Both the position numbers and the translations under genes were made by a program. Below the pieces are notes generated by a model that did not search any database, was not told the DNA's origin, and worked only from the letters and a program-made list of their open reading frames with translations. Source: CAZKNF01 sp964554105 (GTDB taxonomy: Bacteria > Bacteroidota > Rhodothermia > Rhodothermales > VXPQ01). Taken from it: a DNA stretch of 64,000 bases. The number at the start of each line of letters is the position of its first letter. The first letter of the stretch is position 1. The stretch lies in assembly GCA_964554105.1 (NCBI GenBank), contig CAZKNF010000006.1:20682-84681 (forward strand). The letters are read 5' to 3'. Below are positions 27,615-36,401 of this stretch, piece after piece.

Positions 27615-28013
27615 TTATCGTATGTCCTGCTCGACGCCCCAGTCCCGTGCGAGTTGCTGGATGAAGTCGATCTCTCCCATCGCGACCGCGCCGTCAGCTG
27701 TGGCAATGTCGGCGAGGTCGTTCAGGATGGCGATCCGTGACGGCTTCGACATCTCATCCGCCACGGAGGCGATCGACGCCTCGAGCATCTGATCACCGTT
27801 GGCACCAACGTAGACAAGCATAACGTCGTTCATGACTTGCTTGACACCGTCCGACTTAAAATACGCATTCCACGCACTCAGCTTCCGCGACATCGCATCG
27901 ACCTCGGACGCATCGAGATCATCATCTGCGCCGTGTGTCAAAGCGAGGTATATCAAAGCGAGGTCGTGCGCAACCGTCCACTCGGGGTAGTCCTCCTTAC
28001 GCTGATCACCCAT
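27615..28013 (-). CDS. TerB-like small acidic protein
   Basis: 132 residues, strongly acidic and helical. The pattern ALIYLALTHGADDDLDASEV, then DLADIATADGAVAMGEIDFIQQLARDWGV matches the repeated helix pairs of the TerB / tellurite resistance family. It includes acidic motifs (DGAVAMGE; DDDLDASE) that may bind metal. No other ter genes are nearby. The function is unknown. It converges with ppgK. Confidence 0.65.
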   Translation of the reverse strand: MGDQRKEDYPEWTVAHDLALIYLALTHGADDDLDASEVDAMSRKLSAWNAYFKSDGVKQVMNDVMLVYVGANGDQMLEASIASVADEMSKPSRIAILNDLADIATADGAVAMGEIDFIQQLARDWGVEQDIR

Positions 28014-28098
28014 CCGTAATTCGCGAATTAATTCAACTTGCGCGTCATATTAGTATCCGGGACACGCTGACCGGCGACGACTCGTAGTGTATGCGGAA

Positions 28099-28791
28099 TC
28101 AGGCAGCCGTCGCGCCCCTGTCCACTCGGAGTACAGTCCCGGTCGTAGATTGATTCTCGATAAGGAACAGGACGGCGTGCGCGACATCTCGATTATTCCC
28201 GTCGTAACGAACCGGTGAAGTGGCGTCCTGACCACGACCATGCTCTTCCTGTTCGTCAATAACGTTGTCACCGGGTGCTACCGCATTGATGCGAATTGGG
28301 CTCAATTCCGTCGCTAGGCTTCTAATCAATCCTTCGACCGCGCAATTCGCGGCGCCAAGGACGGACTCGCCACGGACAACGCGTCGACCTGAACTCCCTG
28401 AGAAGAGGGTGATTGAACCCGATTTATTGATGAACGGGATGCATCGCTGGGCCGCGAGAAACTGGCCCCAGTACTTCGTTTCGAAGACTTTTTTGGCCTC
28501 GTCAATATCACAGTCAATGAAATCAGACCGGAAGCTCTCGGCAGCGGTGACCACCAGATCGTCGAAGCCTTTCATCTGTTCGAAGCAGAAATCGAGTTCG
28601 CGAGGATCACGTACGTCTAATTCGCACGTCTCGATATCATCGCCGAGCTCCTCCTGCGCGCTGGCGAGATGCTCTTGCGCCCGATCAGCAATGATGACGT
28701 GTGCACCTGCTGAACTCGCCGCGGATGCCGTCGCTTTTCCGATACCCGAGGCACCGCCTATGATCAAGAGCTTTTTTCCGTTCAGGCGCAT
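28099..28791 (-). CDS. SDR-family protein with substituted catalytic residues
   Basis: 230 residues of the short-chain dehydrogenase/reductase fold. The nucleotide loop GGASGIGKAT, the DVRDPREL acidic turn and IRINAVAPGDN are present. In the usual catalytic YxxxK position the sequence reads ESVLGAANCAVEGL, so Tyr is Leu (~145) and Lys is Asn (~149). The known SDR mechanism would be lost; it may bind NAD(P) without redox activity, or use a different mechanism. Related SDRs with this substitution appear to exist as a subfamily (from memory, not checked). The start at 28791 is preferred over 28848. It is divergent from the RuBisCO-like gene across 87 bp. Confidence 0.72.
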   Translation of the reverse strand: MRLNGKKLLIIGGASGIGKATASAASSAGAHVIIADRAQEHLASAQEELGDDIETCELDVRDPRELDFCFEQMKGFDDLVVTAAESFRSDFIDCDIDEAKKVFETKYWGQFLAAQRCIPFINKSGSITLFSGSSGRRVVRGESVLGAANCAVEGLIRSLATELSPIRINAVAPGDNVIDEQEEHGRGQDATSPVRYDGNNRDVAHAVLFLIENQSTTGTVLRVDRGATAA

Positions 28792-28878
28792 ATCCTTCCA
28801 AGCATAGTTGTTCGGATCATACTGCGCAACAGCGGGCGAATGCCGCACCCGGCGACAGAATCACGTAATCGTGACACC

Positions 28879-29997
28879 ATGGAGTTTATCGAAGCGACAT
28901 ACAGGCTTGAGAAATCGACAGCTCAACCGGAGGAGCGCCTTAAGTCAATTCTTCAAGAGCAAACGATCGAGACGCCACAAAGCGTGGCGGATCGATACCC
29001 GTTCGTCCGCGAGAACATGATGGGCCGGATACGGGAGTTTGAACCGGACGAATCGGGGGGCTACGTCGCTACGCTGGAGCTTCCCCTCACAACGGCTTCA
29101 TCAGATCCGGCACAGTTTCTCAACGTGCTGTTCGGCAATTCCTCGCTGCATCCGGACGTGCAGCTCGCAGATTTTCAAATCCCTCCGTCGCTCGGGTCGC
29201 TGTTTCGCGGTCCAGCGCACGGCGTCGAGGGCATCCGGAAAATCACCGGCGTGACGGGGCGACCACTTACCTGCAGCGCCCTTAAGCCGGTCGGGCTTCG
29301 AGTTGAAGAGCTGGCCAAGTTGTGCCGCGGCTTCGTCTCGGGAGGCATCGACATGATAAAGGACGACCACTATCTAGCCGACCAATCCTTCGCACCTTTC
29401 GAGGAGAGGGTTCGCACTTGTTTAGTGACCGTGGAGGAATCGTCCGCAAAAAGCGGCAACAAATGCATCTACATCCCCAATCTTTCGGGCACGCCCGAGA
29501 CGATCCGACGTCAGGCCGAATTCGCTCAAGCGGCCGGTGCCAGAGCCGTAATGCTCGCACCGATGCTCGTCGGAATGCCGCTGATCCATGAACTCTGCAC
29601 GCGATGGCTCGACGTTCCTTTGCTGGCGCATCCGAGCTTCGGTGGCGCGCTTCGCATCGACCCGCCTGCACTCTTCGGGAAGCTGTTTCGACTTTTCGGC
29701 GCCGATGCCGTCATTTTCGCAAACTACGGCGGACGCTTCAGCTACTCACCGTCTGTGTGTCGTGAGATCGCTGAAAATCTACGCGGCAATTGGCTGCAGA
29801 TGAATGGATCCCTTCCGACACCCGCCGGAGGGATGAGCGCCGATCGCGCCTCCGAGCTGGTAGAATTCTTCGGACTGGACACCATTTTATTGGTCGGAGG
29901 CAGCTTGCTGGAGGCCCACGATGAACTCGCAGACAGGACGAAGGCGTTCACGACCAGCGTCCGATCGGCGGCGGATGCGTTGTCCGGCTCAGCTTAA
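28879..29997 (+). CDS. RuBisCO-like protein (form IV)
   Basis: 372 residues. The RuBisCO large-subunit fold is clear: TGRPLTCSALKPVGL (Lys 136, equivalent to the general-base Lys), GGIDMIKDDHYLADQSF (Lys 161, Asp 162, Asp 163), VPLLAHPSFGGAL, and the phosphate-binding PAGGMS and LLVGGSLLE near the C-terminus. The metal-binding KDDE of true RuBisCO is KDDH here. The protein is ~100 residues shorter than carboxylating forms, so it is form IV and not expected to fix CO2. KDDH and the length fit RLPs acting as isomerases on methylthioribulose-1-phosphate. A cupin gene follows on the same strand. The ATG at 28879 is preferred over 28840. Confidence 0.88.
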   Translation: MEFIEATYRLEKSTAQPEERLKSILQEQTIETPQSVADRYPFVRENMMGRIREFEPDESGGYVATLELPLTTASSDPAQFLNVLFGNSSLHPDVQLADFQIPPSLGSLFRGPAHGVEGIRKITGVTGRPLTCSALKPVGLRVEELAKLCRGFVSGGIDMIKDDHYLADQSFAPFEERVRTCLVTVEESSAKSGNKCIYIPNLSGTPETIRRQAEFAQAAGARAVMLAPMLVGMPLIHELCTRWLDVPLLAHPSFGGALRIDPPALFGKLFRLFGADAVIFANYGGRFSYSPSVCREIAENLRGNWLQMNGSLPTPAGGMSADRASELVEFFGLDTILLVGGSLLEAHDELADRTKAFTTSVRSAADALSGSA

Positions 29998-30134
29998 TCC
30001 GCGGCGCCCTTCAATAAGTGACACGCCGTCGGGGAACTTCACCATACCGGTCCCATACGTCCAGCGACGAGCCGAAGCCTCGAAGCCGACACGGCACGCG
30101 TCGACGCGATAAAGTCTATTATTCAGGATGTGAG

Positions 30135-30635
30135 ATGCCGAACAATCCCAAACATCTAGAATCCGAAAACCGGATCGGTGAGGCGCCCGGCAATATCAGG
30201 AAATTCCGTCCTGAGAATGACGGGTACCGCTGGAGTGATGTCCCGCTAAAACGATATAAAGAGGATGGAAGTCACTTCAGGAAGATTACACGCCAGACGC
30301 TCTTCTCCGGACGCGCAGATTCGGGATCGGAGATGCGGTACTTCGAGATAGGTGCGGGTGGGCACTCTACTTTCGAACGCCATGTTCACACGCACTCTGT
30401 GCTGGTCCTCCGTGGGCGTGGACGTGTCCTTGTCGGTGCAAGTGTCCGTGCCGTTGAGGCCTTCGATCTTATCGACGTGCCATCACGCACCTGGCATCAG
30501 TTTCGTGCGGATGACGAACCACTCGGCTTTCTCTGCCTGGTTGCGTGTGACCGAGACCGGCCGACGCGACCGACACCTGATGAGCAAGACGTCTTGCGTA
30601 CGGACCCCGTCATCGCAGCGTTCGCCAGGTTTTAA
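30135..30635 (+). CDS. Cupin protein, probable partner of the RuBisCO-like enzyme
   Basis: 166 residues with a single cupin barrel at ~65-140. Motif 1 is FERHVHTHSVLVLRGRGRVLVG with a metal-binding HxHxH at 83-87. Motif 2 is DLIDVPSRTWHQFRA with His 121. The N-terminus (ENRIGEAPGNIRKFRP, then YRWSDVPLKRYK) and the tail DRPTRPTPDEQDVLRTDP resemble the cupins that follow RLP genes. In Rhodospirillum rubrum an RLP-linked cupin converts methylthioxylulose-5-phosphate to deoxyxylulose-5-phosphate and methanethiol; that role here is inferred from context. The ATG at 30135 has AGGA upstream. It lies 137 bp after the RLP and 17 bp before dapD. Confidence 0.8.
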   Translation: MPNNPKHLESENRIGEAPGNIRKFRPENDGYRWSDVPLKRYKEDGSHFRKITRQTLFSGRADSGSEMRYFEIGAGGHSTFERHVHTHSVLVLRGRGRVLVGASVRAVEAFDLIDVPSRTWHQFRADDEPLGFLCLVACDRDRPTRPTPDEQDVLRTDPVIAAFARF

Positions 30636-30652
30636 CAATCCAGGTCCCCAGT

Positions 30653-31504
30653 ATGTCGCAACGTGATATTGAGACACTGCGTCAGCGCGTCGAAGCTGTC
30701 GCTGACCTCGCCGAAAACGACGGCGATCCGGAGGCTGCGAGACAGGTCTTTGAGGATCTCATCAGCGCTTTGAATGAGGGACAGGTGCGTGCGGCCTCGA
30801 GACGAGTGGACGGTGCGTGGAACGTACACGGATGGGTGAAGCAGGGAATTCTCCTCGGGTTCAAGCTCGGAACGCTACGAGACTACTCGACGGGCGGATT
30901 TCCTTTCTTTGACAAGGATACCTATCCCTTGCGACCCGCGTCCCTGCACGACCGCGTTCGAATCGTGCCGGGTGGATCGTCTATCCGCACCGGCGCTTAT
31001 GTGGCACCGAGCGTCGTCTGCATGCCGCCGATGTATATCAATGCTGGGGCATTCGTTGATGAAGGCACGATGGTCGATTCACACGCGCTCGTCGGCAGCT
31101 GCGCACAGATCGGAAAGCGTGTCCATCTATCGGCCGCTACACAGATCGGCGGCGTACTCGAGCCGGTCGGAGCCATGCCGGTTATCGTAGAAGACGACGT
31201 CTTCCTCGGAGGCGGGTGCGGAGTGTACGAGGGATGTGTGATCCGTAACGGTGCAGTACTCGCCCCGGGAGTCATTTTAACGGGTGCAACCCGCATCTAT
31301 GATCTGATACAGGAGCGCGTGCTTTCCCGAGAAAAGAACGGCGTGCTCGAGGTGCCGGAAGACGCAGTACTGGTACCGGGTTCGCGTAGAGGAGCCGGGG
31401 CATTTGCCGAAAGCAACGGCATCTCCCTCTACGCGCCGGTTATCGTCAAATACCGCGATCGCAAAACGGCAGCTTCCACGACATTGGAAGATGCGTTACG
31501 ATGA
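30653..31504 (+). CDS. dapD: Tetrahydrodipicolinate N-succinyltransferase
   Basis: 283 residues. The N-terminal helical domain is followed by a left-handed beta-helix of hexapeptide repeats (MPPMYINAGAFVDEGTMVDSHALVGSCAQIG and VIVEDDVFLGGGCGVYEGCVI). GVLEPVGAMP and the LTGATRIYDL region are DapD features. It makes N-succinyl-2-amino-6-oxopimelate in the lysine/diaminopimelate pathway. It starts 17 bp after the cupin gene, so co-transcription is likely although the pathway differs. Confidence 0.93.
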   Translation: MSQRDIETLRQRVEAVADLAENDGDPEAARQVFEDLISALNEGQVRAASRRVDGAWNVHGWVKQGILLGFKLGTLRDYSTGGFPFFDKDTYPLRPASLHDRVRIVPGGSSIRTGAYVAPSVVCMPPMYINAGAFVDEGTMVDSHALVGSCAQIGKRVHLSAATQIGGVLEPVGAMPVIVEDDVFLGGGCGVYEGCVIRNGAVLAPGVILTGATRIYDLIQERVLSREKNGVLEVPEDAVLVPGSRRGAGAFAESNGISLYAPVIVKYRDRKTAASTTLEDALR

Positions 31505-31594
31505 TAGTTACGATCTTCGCGAATCGGGTCACGTGACCACTACGAGGGATATGCCTCCGAGATTAATGGTCGCGACGCGATCGGTTAGGATGCC

Positions 31595-32140
31595 CTACCT
31601 CGTGACAGTTATGGTGTCGGGAACGATGAAAGCATCGGGGAACCGCCGCGTCAGGTAGCTTCGCGCACGCTCAGCTGCATCACGGGAGGTAAAATTGCCA
31701 ATGCGCACGCGATAGTACGGCTGCATATATACCACCGAAATTGCCATGTCGTCTCCGAGGAGCCCTGGCGGCGCCTCCTCTTGGACTTCTGACCACCAGG
31801 CCTTGGCGTCCTCCTCCAGGTCCACGGCCGAGTTCTTATCTAGAGTCTGGAACACCTGGACGCGAAACCCGCGGACGTTCGACTCAACGCCGGAATCCGC
31901 TCGGCCCTCCATAAGGCTGGCCGGCACGTCGTGCTCGATGCCCGGATCAGCGCCCGGCGGCGGCTCGGTATACGTGGATGAATCGAAATCCTCGTAGTCA
32001 GACATCTGCACCTCCGGCGTAGGAAGTTCGTCAGCATCTTCCACGGGATCGGTTGCTTCTCTCGGGCCCGCACAGGCCGCAAGAAATACGAGCGCGAGGC
32101 TCAGAAATACGGCATGTATTCGGATCGTTCGCAAGATCAT
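31595..32140 (-). CDS. SPOR-domain lipoprotein
   Basis: 181 residues. A lipoprotein signal (LALVFLAAC) is followed by a Pro/Asp/Glu-rich linker and a C-terminal SPOR-like domain of about 80 residues: GFRVQVFQTLDKNSAVDLEEDA, then YYRVRIGNFTSRDAAERARSYL. SPOR domains bind denuded septal peptidoglycan, so a role at the division site or wall is plausible. It converges with dapD. Confidence 0.8.
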   Translation of the reverse strand: MILRTIRIHAVFLSLALVFLAACAGPREATDPVEDADELPTPEVQMSDYEDFDSSTYTEPPPGADPGIEHDVPASLMEGRADSGVESNVRGFRVQVFQTLDKNSAVDLEEDAKAWWSEVQEEAPPGLLGDDMAISVVYMQPYYRVRIGNFTSRDAAERARSYLTRRFPDAFIVPDTITVTR

Positions 32141-32203
32141 GGTCCCGCTTCTTGTATTGCGATAGCGTGAGTTGCACGTAGACGCATAACGGAAGATCCG
32201 GGC

Positions 32204-32890
32204 CTAGTGAAAGCCGGTCACGATCCTGACTGATGCGCTTGCACCGATGCGTGTGGCGCCATGTGCAATCATCAATCTCGCATCTTCGGCGGACCGGATT
32301 CCCCCGGATGCCTTGACACCCATCTCTTCTCCCACCGTTCGGCGCATAAGGGCGATGTCCGACGCCGTCGCACCTCCCTTCGAAAATCCGGTGGACGTCT
32401 TCACGAAATCAGCGCCGGCATTCTGCGCGAGCTTGCACGCGGTAGTCTTCTGCTCGTCCGAAAGGAGCGCCGTCTCCAGAATGACTTTGACAATGGTACC
32501 TTTTCGCGCCTGACGGACTGCCGAAACCACTGCACGCATGTCCGCTTCGACGAAATCGTTCCGGCCGCTCACCAACATCCCCACGTTCATCACCATGTCG
32601 ATCTCCGTGGCACCGTCAGCAATCGCCCTCTCAGCTTCGCGTGCTTTAATCTCTGTGTGATTTGCCCCAAAGGGGAATCCGACGACCGTGCAGACTTCGA
32701 CCTCCGAACCGGCGAGCCGTTCTGCTACAAAGGGCACAAAGCACGGATTTACGCACGCGGCGGCGAAAGTAAATTCGAGCGCCTCGGCGCACAGCGCGCG
32801 GATTTCTTCCAGGCTCGTCTCAGGCTTCAGGGCGGTGTGATCGATTAACCGCGCCAGCTGCGAATCCGGACCCTTATCACGTTCGTCCAT
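32204..32890 (-). CDS. deoC: Deoxyribose-phosphate aldolase
   Basis: 228 residues, typical length. LIDHTALKPETS at the N-terminus, EVCTVVGFPFGANHTEIK, DFVKTSTGFSKGGAT with the Schiff-base Lys, and VKASGGIRSAEDA are all standard DeoC motifs. It splits deoxyribose-5-phosphate into glyceraldehyde-3-phosphate and acetaldehyde. It begins with the ATG at 32890 and is followed by the SPOR lipoprotein gene on the same strand. Confidence 0.95.
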   Translation of the reverse strand: MDERDKGPDSQLARLIDHTALKPETSLEEIRALCAEALEFTFAAACVNPCFVPFVAERLAGSEVEVCTVVGFPFGANHTEIKAREAERAIADGATEIDMVMNVGMLVSGRNDFVEADMRAVVSAVRQARKGTIVKVILETALLSDEQKTTACKLAQNAGADFVKTSTGFSKGGATASDIALMRRTVGEEMGVKASGGIRSAEDARLMIAHGATRIGASASVRIVTGFH

Positions 32891-32953
32891 GGCTCGAAAA
32901 TACCCAGCTCGCGCGACATATTCGCGACGCTGCTATACAAGCTGGCTCATCCG

Positions 32954-34336
32954 CTACTTCGCAACCATGGAATCGAGGTCGTATCGGCGACGCTTCTCCC
33001 ACAGCGTCTTCTTTGAAATGCCGAGCAGATCCGCGATCTCGGAATAGCTCGTATCGAAATTATTGAGCGTGTGGAGGATGTATTCGCGCTCCAGTTCTTC
33101 TAGTGACGCCCCCGTCGGAAATCGAAATGCTCCATTCGCAAAATAACTCTCGTCGAGCGCGTCGGTCGCGACCAGGGCGAGGTCCTCGTCATCGATCCGA
33201 TCTCCGCGGGCAAAGATCATCGCACGCTCCAATACGTTTCGCAGCTCACGGACGTTGCCGGGCCAGGTATGGCTTCGAAGCTTCTCTTCTGCATCGGCCG
33301 TAAACCCTTTCGTTTCGCGACTCATCTCCTCATTGAATTCCTCGACAACCGATCCGGCAATCTCGACGATGTCATCATCCATCTGGCGAAGCGGCGGAAG
33401 GTGCAAATTCACCACGTTGATCCGAAAATACAGGTCCTTCCTGAACTCCTTATTCTTGAGCCGTTCATCAAGATCGGCATTCGTCGCGCACACAATTCTT
33501 GCGGTGACGCGCAGATCGTCCACACCGCCGAGGCGCCGGAACGTGCGGCTCTCGAGAAATGAGAGCAGCTTCGCCTGCAGCACCATGCTCATTGAATCGA
33601 TCTCATCGAGGAAGAGCGTTCCGCCGTCGGCCAACTCGAGAAGACCCTGCTTTGATGCGCGCGCATCGGTGAACGCGCCCTTTTCATATCCGAAGAGCTC
33701 GGCCTCGAGCAGGTTGTCAGGAAGAGCGGCACAGTTGATTTCCATGAACCGCCCGGCATTATACGTCGAATTATAGTGGATGGTCTTCGCGACCAGGTTT
33801 TTTCCGGTACCGGTTTCTCCGGTGATAAGCACGATGGTATTGGGTACGTCCCTCAGCGTTCTGACGGTGTCGCGCACCTTCGAGATGGACGAGCTCTTCC
33901 CTAAAATTCCGCTGATCGGATAGGCAGCCCGGCGTGTAGTCTTGATTTCATCCAGCTCCTGCTTGGCATCATACAGATCCAGAGCCTTCGCGATGAGCAC
34001 GCGCATCTCTTCCAGATTCACGGGCTTTTGCAAATAATGGAAGGCACCCAGTCGCATCGCCTCGACGGCTGTCTGCACGGATGAATGCGCCGTCATAATG
34101 ATAACCGGCACGACTGCCTGTCGGTCGCGAAGCGCCTCCATCATTTCGATGCCGCTCATCCCCGGCATCATCAAATCCGCGAGCACGACATCCGGGATCT
34201 CGTTCGAATCGAACGCTTCGAGCATCTTGATCGGATTCGTGAAGGATCTGGCTTCGAATCCCTCTCGGTTCAGAACCTTTGCAAACATCTCCCCGATCTT
34301 GGGTTCGTCGTCGACTATAAAGATGCGTTTTTTCAC
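32954..34336 (-). CDS. Sigma-54-dependent response regulator (NtrC/AtoC type)
   Basis: 460 residues. The receiver domain (1-120) has the phospho-acceptor Asp in VVLADLMMPGMSG. The AAA+ domain (~145-370) has the Walker A motif GETGTGKN, FLDEIDSM, and the sigma-54 contact loop GAFTDA in place of GAFTGA. The C-terminal Fis-type helix-turn-helix includes YSEIADLLGISKKTLW. It activates transcription from -24/-12 promoters. The partner kinase is not in the window. The start is GTG at 34336. It is the only recognisable regulatory protein in the window. Confidence 0.93.
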   Translation of the reverse strand: MKKRIFIVDDEPKIGEMFAKVLNREGFEARSFTNPIKMLEAFDSNEIPDVVLADLMMPGMSGIEMMEALRDRQAVVPVIIMTAHSSVQTAVEAMRLGAFHYLQKPVNLEEMRVLIAKALDLYDAKQELDEIKTTRRAAYPISGILGKSSSISKVRDTVRTLRDVPNTIVLITGETGTGKNLVAKTIHYNSTYNAGRFMEINCAALPDNLLEAELFGYEKGAFTDARASKQGLLELADGGTLFLDEIDSMSMVLQAKLLSFLESRTFRRLGGVDDLRVTARIVCATNADLDERLKNKEFRKDLYFRINVVNLHLPPLRQMDDDIVEIAGSVVEEFNEEMSRETKGFTADAEEKLRSHTWPGNVRELRNVLERAMIFARGDRIDDEDLALVATDALDESYFANGAFRFPTGASLEELEREYILHTLNNFDTSYSEIADLLGISKKTLWEKRRRYDLDSMVAK

Positions 34337-34520
34337 CGGTCTGAAGAAGTTTGATGGGAGAGTCTATTCGGTCACACACCCACATCGCATCACCGATCTC
34401 CTAAAAGAGGAAAACCCCTGATTACAGCGCGTTCTGGTCGCGGAACGCAGTGGTGAGAGGCGATGAGCGGTAATTTCGTAACGGGTGTATCGGCGGACGG
34501 AGGCAGAAATAAAGCTCCCG

Positions 34521-35447
34521 TTACATTCTTACTGGCCCTAGAATGCGCAAACCGGCCGGCACCACGCCGATCTCCAACTGGTAGGCTTCTTCAGTAAGAA
34601 TTTCACCATCCGCCTGGATAGCAAGTGCCTGAGAAGAATTTATGGACATGCGATCTATCTTCTCCATCTGCACTTCAGGGGCGTGTACGTGGGTACCAGA
34701 AAGGGCCCGGGGAAGCAGAGTCAGTACGCGAGGAACAGACACCCCGCGGATGATGCAGGCGTCCAACATGCCGTCCAGTATGGAGGCGTCGGGCGTAAGA
34801 TAGAATCCGCCGCCACTGCAGACGCCATTTCCGACCAGGGCGAGAAACAGAGGTCCGTGATACGAATACACCGTCTCGTCTTCGACGAATAGGTCGATGA
34901 GCACACGCGGAGCCCGCCAGCTCCGGAGCGTGCGAAGCACGGCGGCAACGTATCGAGGTGTACCGGTGAGTAACTTGAAGGATGACGCCGCCGCGGCTAC
35001 TTTGGCGTCGAACCCCGCCCCGCCGATGTTGATAAAGTAGCCGCTGCCGGTCCCGGCGGGACCGCTCCAAGATATGGATCCATAGTCGACACGGGCACAA
35101 CGGCCATAAGAAAGTTCGTATAGTGCAGATTCTAGACTGGCGGGTACATCCAGCATCTTTGCAAAGTCATTCCCCGTGCCCATTGGCAGCATTGCCATTG
35201 GAACGTCTACGCCGCTTTCGATGATACCCGACGCCACATCGTGGGCCGTGCCGTCTCCACCGACGGCTACGACGGCGCTCCCTGCTTCCGCCGCGATGCG
35301 TGAGATGCTAAACGCATGGCCGGCGTGCTGGGTAATTTGAATCTCATGCTCGAGATCGGATGCTGCAAGGAGGTCTGCGAGGCGCCGGCGACTCCGACGT
35401 GCCGACAAACCTCCGGCTCTTGGATTGACGACGAAAACGAATTTCAT
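34521..35447 (-). CDS. Diacylglycerol/lipid kinase (YegS-like)
   Basis: 308 residues. FVFVVNPRAGG at the start, VAVGGDGTAHDVASG and PMGTGNDFAKML form the nucleotide-binding signature of the DAGK catalytic family, and VQADGEILTE closes the C-terminal domain. It probably phosphorylates diacylglycerol or a related lipid for phospholipid recycling. The start at 35447 (MKFVFVVNP) is preferred over the ATG at 35480 and leaves 18 bp to the divergent BtuF-like gene. Confidence 0.87.
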   Translation of the reverse strand: MKFVFVVNPRAGGLSARRSRRRLADLLAASDLEHEIQITQHAGHAFSISRIAAEAGSAVVAVGGDGTAHDVASGIIESGVDVPMAMLPMGTGNDFAKMLDVPASLESALYELSYGRCARVDYGSISWSGPAGTGSGYFINIGGAGFDAKVAAAASSFKLLTGTPRYVAAVLRTLRSWRAPRVLIDLFVEDETVYSYHGPLFLALVGNGVCSGGGFYLTPDASILDGMLDACIIRGVSVPRVLTLLPRALSGTHVHAPEVQMEKIDRMSINSSQALAIQADGEILTEEAYQLEIGVVPAGLRILGPVRM

Positions 35448-35465
35448 CCGGACCGGTAGCGTGCG

Positions 35466-36401
35466 ATGGTAGGGCAACAAACATACGCTTCGTGCATCCT
35501 CATTCCCATTCTTTTTGTCGGGGGATTACTCATCGCGGCATGCCGGCCTTCCGGCGAGCACGGCCTTAGAGTGATAGAGGATGACCTAGGACGGACGCTG
35601 CACCTGCAAGACACGATCTCGCGTGTCGTGACGCTCGCACCGAATCTGACGGAAATCGTATTCGCGGCAGGTGCAGGGCACAGCCTTGTCGGGGTCGGCC
35701 GTCCGGACGACTTCCCCCCTGCGGTCGACATGCTGCCCCGCTACAGCGTGTATCCCGTCGACTTTGAAGCAGTGGCTGCGCTCAAACCTGATCTCGCGCT
35801 CGCGTCCGATCAGGTAAACGGCCTCCGGGATGCCGAAACGCTGGCGGCACTCGACATCCCGACGTACTTCATCGCTTCCTCAGATTTAGACGAAATTTTC
35901 GAAGGAATCCTGAGTGTGGGGGCCCTTCTTGGAACCGAACCAGCCGCCGAGTCAAGCGTGGACTCTCTCCGCCAGCGCATGCAGGCACTGGCGGAACGTA
36001 CGAGCACCATTTCCGAGCGGCCGCTGACATTGTTCTTGATTAGTGACGAGACGCTGTTCTCCTTCGGACGAGAGAGCTATATGCACGATCTCATCGAACT
36101 TGCCGGCGGACGGAGCGCAACTGCGGACATCGACGCCGATGCACCGATATTGAGCGAGGAATTCGTACTCTCCATAAGACCCGACGTTATCATCGGACCG
36201 TGGGGCGACAATTACGACGCCTGGGGGCTTCTCAGAAATCACCCGACGTGGGACGTCGTGCCGGCCGTCGAAAATGGGCGCGTTTACAGCGTCGACGCGT
36301 CTCTCGTCGAGCGACCGGGGCCACGGCTCATCGAGGGCGCGTGGGTCATGGCGCGAAAGATTCATCCCGAACTGTTCGAGAATGGCGTTGAGTACGAGTA
36401 G
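35466..36401 (+). CDS. btuF: BtuF-like substrate-binding lipoprotein
   Basis: 311 residues. A lipoprotein signal (LLIAAC) is followed by the helical-backbone metal-receptor fold: VVTLAPNLTEIVFAAGAG, VGVGRPDDFP, FEAVAALKPDLALASDQ and LIELAGGRSA. These resemble BtuF and related corrinoid- or heme/siderophore-binding proteins. It overlaps the permease gene by 20 bp and would feed it. Specificity for vitamin B12 is inferred. Confidence 0.8.
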   Translation: MVGQQTYASCILIPILFVGGLLIAACRPSGEHGLRVIEDDLGRTLHLQDTISRVVTLAPNLTEIVFAAGAGHSLVGVGRPDDFPPAVDMLPRYSVYPVDFEAVAALKPDLALASDQVNGLRDAETLAALDIPTYFIASSDLDEIFEGILSVGALLGTEPAAESSVDSLRQRMQALAERTSTISERPLTLFLISDETLFSFGRESYMHDLIELAGGRSATADIDADAPILSEEFVLSIRPDVIIGPWGDNYDAWGLLRNHPTWDVVPAVENGRVYSVDASLVERPGPRLIEGAWVMARKIHPELFENGVEYE

